Below, in pieces: positions 63,194 through 64,000 of a DNA stretch of 64,000 nucleotides. Every line of letters begins with the position of its first letter. Within the stretch, counting starts at the first letter, position 1. The notes under the pieces were generated by a model. That model did no database searches, had not been told where the DNA came from, and saw only the letters and a list, made by a program, of their open reading frames with translations. A program made the position numbers and the translations under genes. The DNA is from an uncultured Sphingobacteriaceae bacterium (GTDB lineage Bacteria; Bacteroidota; Bacteroidia; Sphingobacteriales; Sphingobacteriaceae). Where the stretch lies: contig CAMLLO010000009.1 of NCBI GenBank assembly GCA_946480915.1, forward strand, positions 62,001 to 126,000, read 5' to 3'.

Positions 63194-63622
63194 TTATTCA
63201 ACAGCAATACTTTTTCTTTGCGGTTCTTCTTTCTCGGCTTTTTCGAGCTTTAACTTTAGAACGCCATTCTCATATCTTGCCTGAACATTCTCGTCTTTCA
63301 CATTTTTAGGAAGACTAAATGAACGATTGAACGACGAATAAGAGAATTCTTTACGGGTATAATTATCTCTTTCTTCCGAGCTTTCCTCTTTAGTTTCTGC
63401 ACTTATATTAAGTACATCGTTTTGAATATCTACTTTAAAATCTTGCTTTTGAAAGCCAGGGGCAGCCACTTCAATTTCGTAGTTTCCCTCGTTTTCTTTT
63501 ATGTTTACTGCAGGTAAAATATCTCTTCGAAAAGCTCTCTCCAATAGGTTTTCACTGTTCCAAAAATCTTCCATAATGGTTTTGATCGACGGGATGCCGG
63601 ATGACTTCATTAATGTGTTCAT
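63194..63622 (-). CDS. Small heat-shock protein (Hsp20/alpha-crystallin)
   Basis: 142 residues. Alpha-crystallin domain (about 40-135) with VNIKENEGNYEIEVAAPGFQ, SYSSFNRSFSLPKNV and the A-x-Y-x-N-G-V-L motif ARYENGVLKLKLEK, followed by a short tail (PQRKSIAVE) without a clear I-x-I. ATP-independent chaperone that holds unfolding proteins. Two operators starting 22 bp apart (63688, 63710) lie upstream; no HrcA CIRCE element was seen. Confidence 0.94.
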   Translation of the reverse strand: MNTLMKSSGIPSIKTIMEDFWNSENLLERAFRRDILPAVNIKENEGNYEIEVAAPGFQKQDFKVDIQNDVLNISAETKEESSEERDNYTRKEFSYSSFNRSFSLPKNVKDENVQARYENGVLKLKLEKAEKEEPQRKSIAVE

Positions 63623-63687
63623 AGTTGTAAATTTTTAGTTAAAATAGATTATGATGTAAAGATCAATAGCCTACAGCTGTTGTTACT

Positions 63688-63721
63688 TGACAGTAATTAT
63701 CCCTGCTACTGATTCTCGTCA
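63688..63721. promoter_or_regulatory. Twin FNR-type operators of hsp20
   Basis: TTGAC-agta-ATTA (core 63688-63699, one mismatch) and TGAT-tctc-GTCA (63710-63721, full core), starting exactly 22 bp apart, 66 and 88 bp upstream of the hsp20 ATG. Confidence 0.66.
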
Positions 63722-63759
63722 GTGATAAATATTTTGAACAAAACATACATCGGGAAGAT

Positions 63760-64000
63760 TTAAACTGTTACAGGGATCCTTTCTGTTTGTAACAGTTTAT
63801 TAACTTTTGAAAGTATGACATCCAGGTCGAAAGGTTTGCATAACACATCGCTGCAACAGCTAAAATGCTCTAAAACGCCCAAATATGCCGACATAAGAAT
63901 CACCGGAATTTCGGATGTTCTGTAATCGTGCTTCAGCTTCATACATAATTCAACACCATTTTCGCCAGGTAAAATGTAATCGATTAAAAGCAGATCCGGA
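63760..64000 (-). CDS. Response-regulator receiver domain, N-terminus off the right edge
   Basis: The frame is open from the right edge to a stop at 63760 and encodes about 80 residues. It contains the phospho-acceptor region PDLLLIDYILPGENGVELC (Asp in LIDY), the alpha4/beta5 region IPVILMSAY and the conserved lysine in CKPFDLDVILSKV. It stops soon after the receiver fold, so it is a stand-alone receiver (CheY-like) or the end of a longer protein such as a hybrid kinase. An internal ATG at 63942 is not the true start. Its position near hsp20 and the stress genes suggests signalling in the same response. Confidence 0.85.
   Translation of the reverse strand, partial: PDLLLIDYILPGENGVELCMKLKHDYRTSEIPVILMSAYLGVLEHFSCCSDVLCKPFDLDVILSKVNKLLQTERIPVTV

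Overview
The window reads as chromosomal DNA of a Bacteroidota bacterium, most likely Sphingobacteriaceae (Pedobacter-like). This is inferred from moderately AT-rich DNA, few clear Shine-Dalgarno sites, DUF3857/transglutaminase pairs, carboxypeptidase-regulatory-like outer-membrane barrels, response-regulator/CRP fusion proteins and S41 lipoproteins. No rRNA, tRNA, CRISPR array, phage or intact insertion sequence was seen. Two genes run off the ends: a hemerythrin-like protein at the left and a response regulator at the right.

Left arm (1-17.5 kb): nitric-oxide/iron-sulfur stress proteins (Ric and a hemerythrin-like protein), a universal stress protein, an eRF1-like protein, a receiver-CRP/FNR regulator, and a mixed-acid fermentation set: adhE, pflA, pflB, an outer-membrane porin, an OFA-type organic-anion transporter, ackA and pta. 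Together these would turn pyruvate into formate plus acetyl-CoA, then into acetate with ATP or ethanol with NAD+ regeneration.

Centre (17.5-47.8 kb): ordinary housekeeping and envelope genes. They include a PgpH-like HD phosphohydrolase, thiolase, a POT peptide transporter, a polyprenol-mannose-synthase-like glycosyltransferase, acyl-CoA dehydrogenase, queG, an outer-membrane barrel with a Gly-rich partner, a DnaQ-like exonuclease, two DUF3857 proteins, thioredoxin-like proteins, M28 and S41 peptidases, a LolD-like ATPase and sucC.

Right arm (47.8-64 kb): stress genes. They include two BON-domain proteins, two more universal stress proteins, a second receiver-CRP regulator, PEP synthase with a LOG-family protein, a Ca2+-type P-ATPase with a small secreted protein, an ABC exporter, and Hsp20.

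The main discovery is a repeated operator, TGAY-N4-RTCA (the FNR/FixK 'anaerobox' core), upstream of about fifteen transcription units in the two arms. I did not find it upstream of the central genes I inspected. In about ten promoters two copies, one sometimes degenerate, start exactly 22 bp apart. The operators tie fermentation, universal-stress, BON, Hsp20, PEP-synthase and P-ATPase genes into one proposed low-oxygen survival regulon. The likely readers are the two receiver-CRP proteins; one has the FNR-like E-x-x-S-R recognition helix and an operator in front of its own gene.
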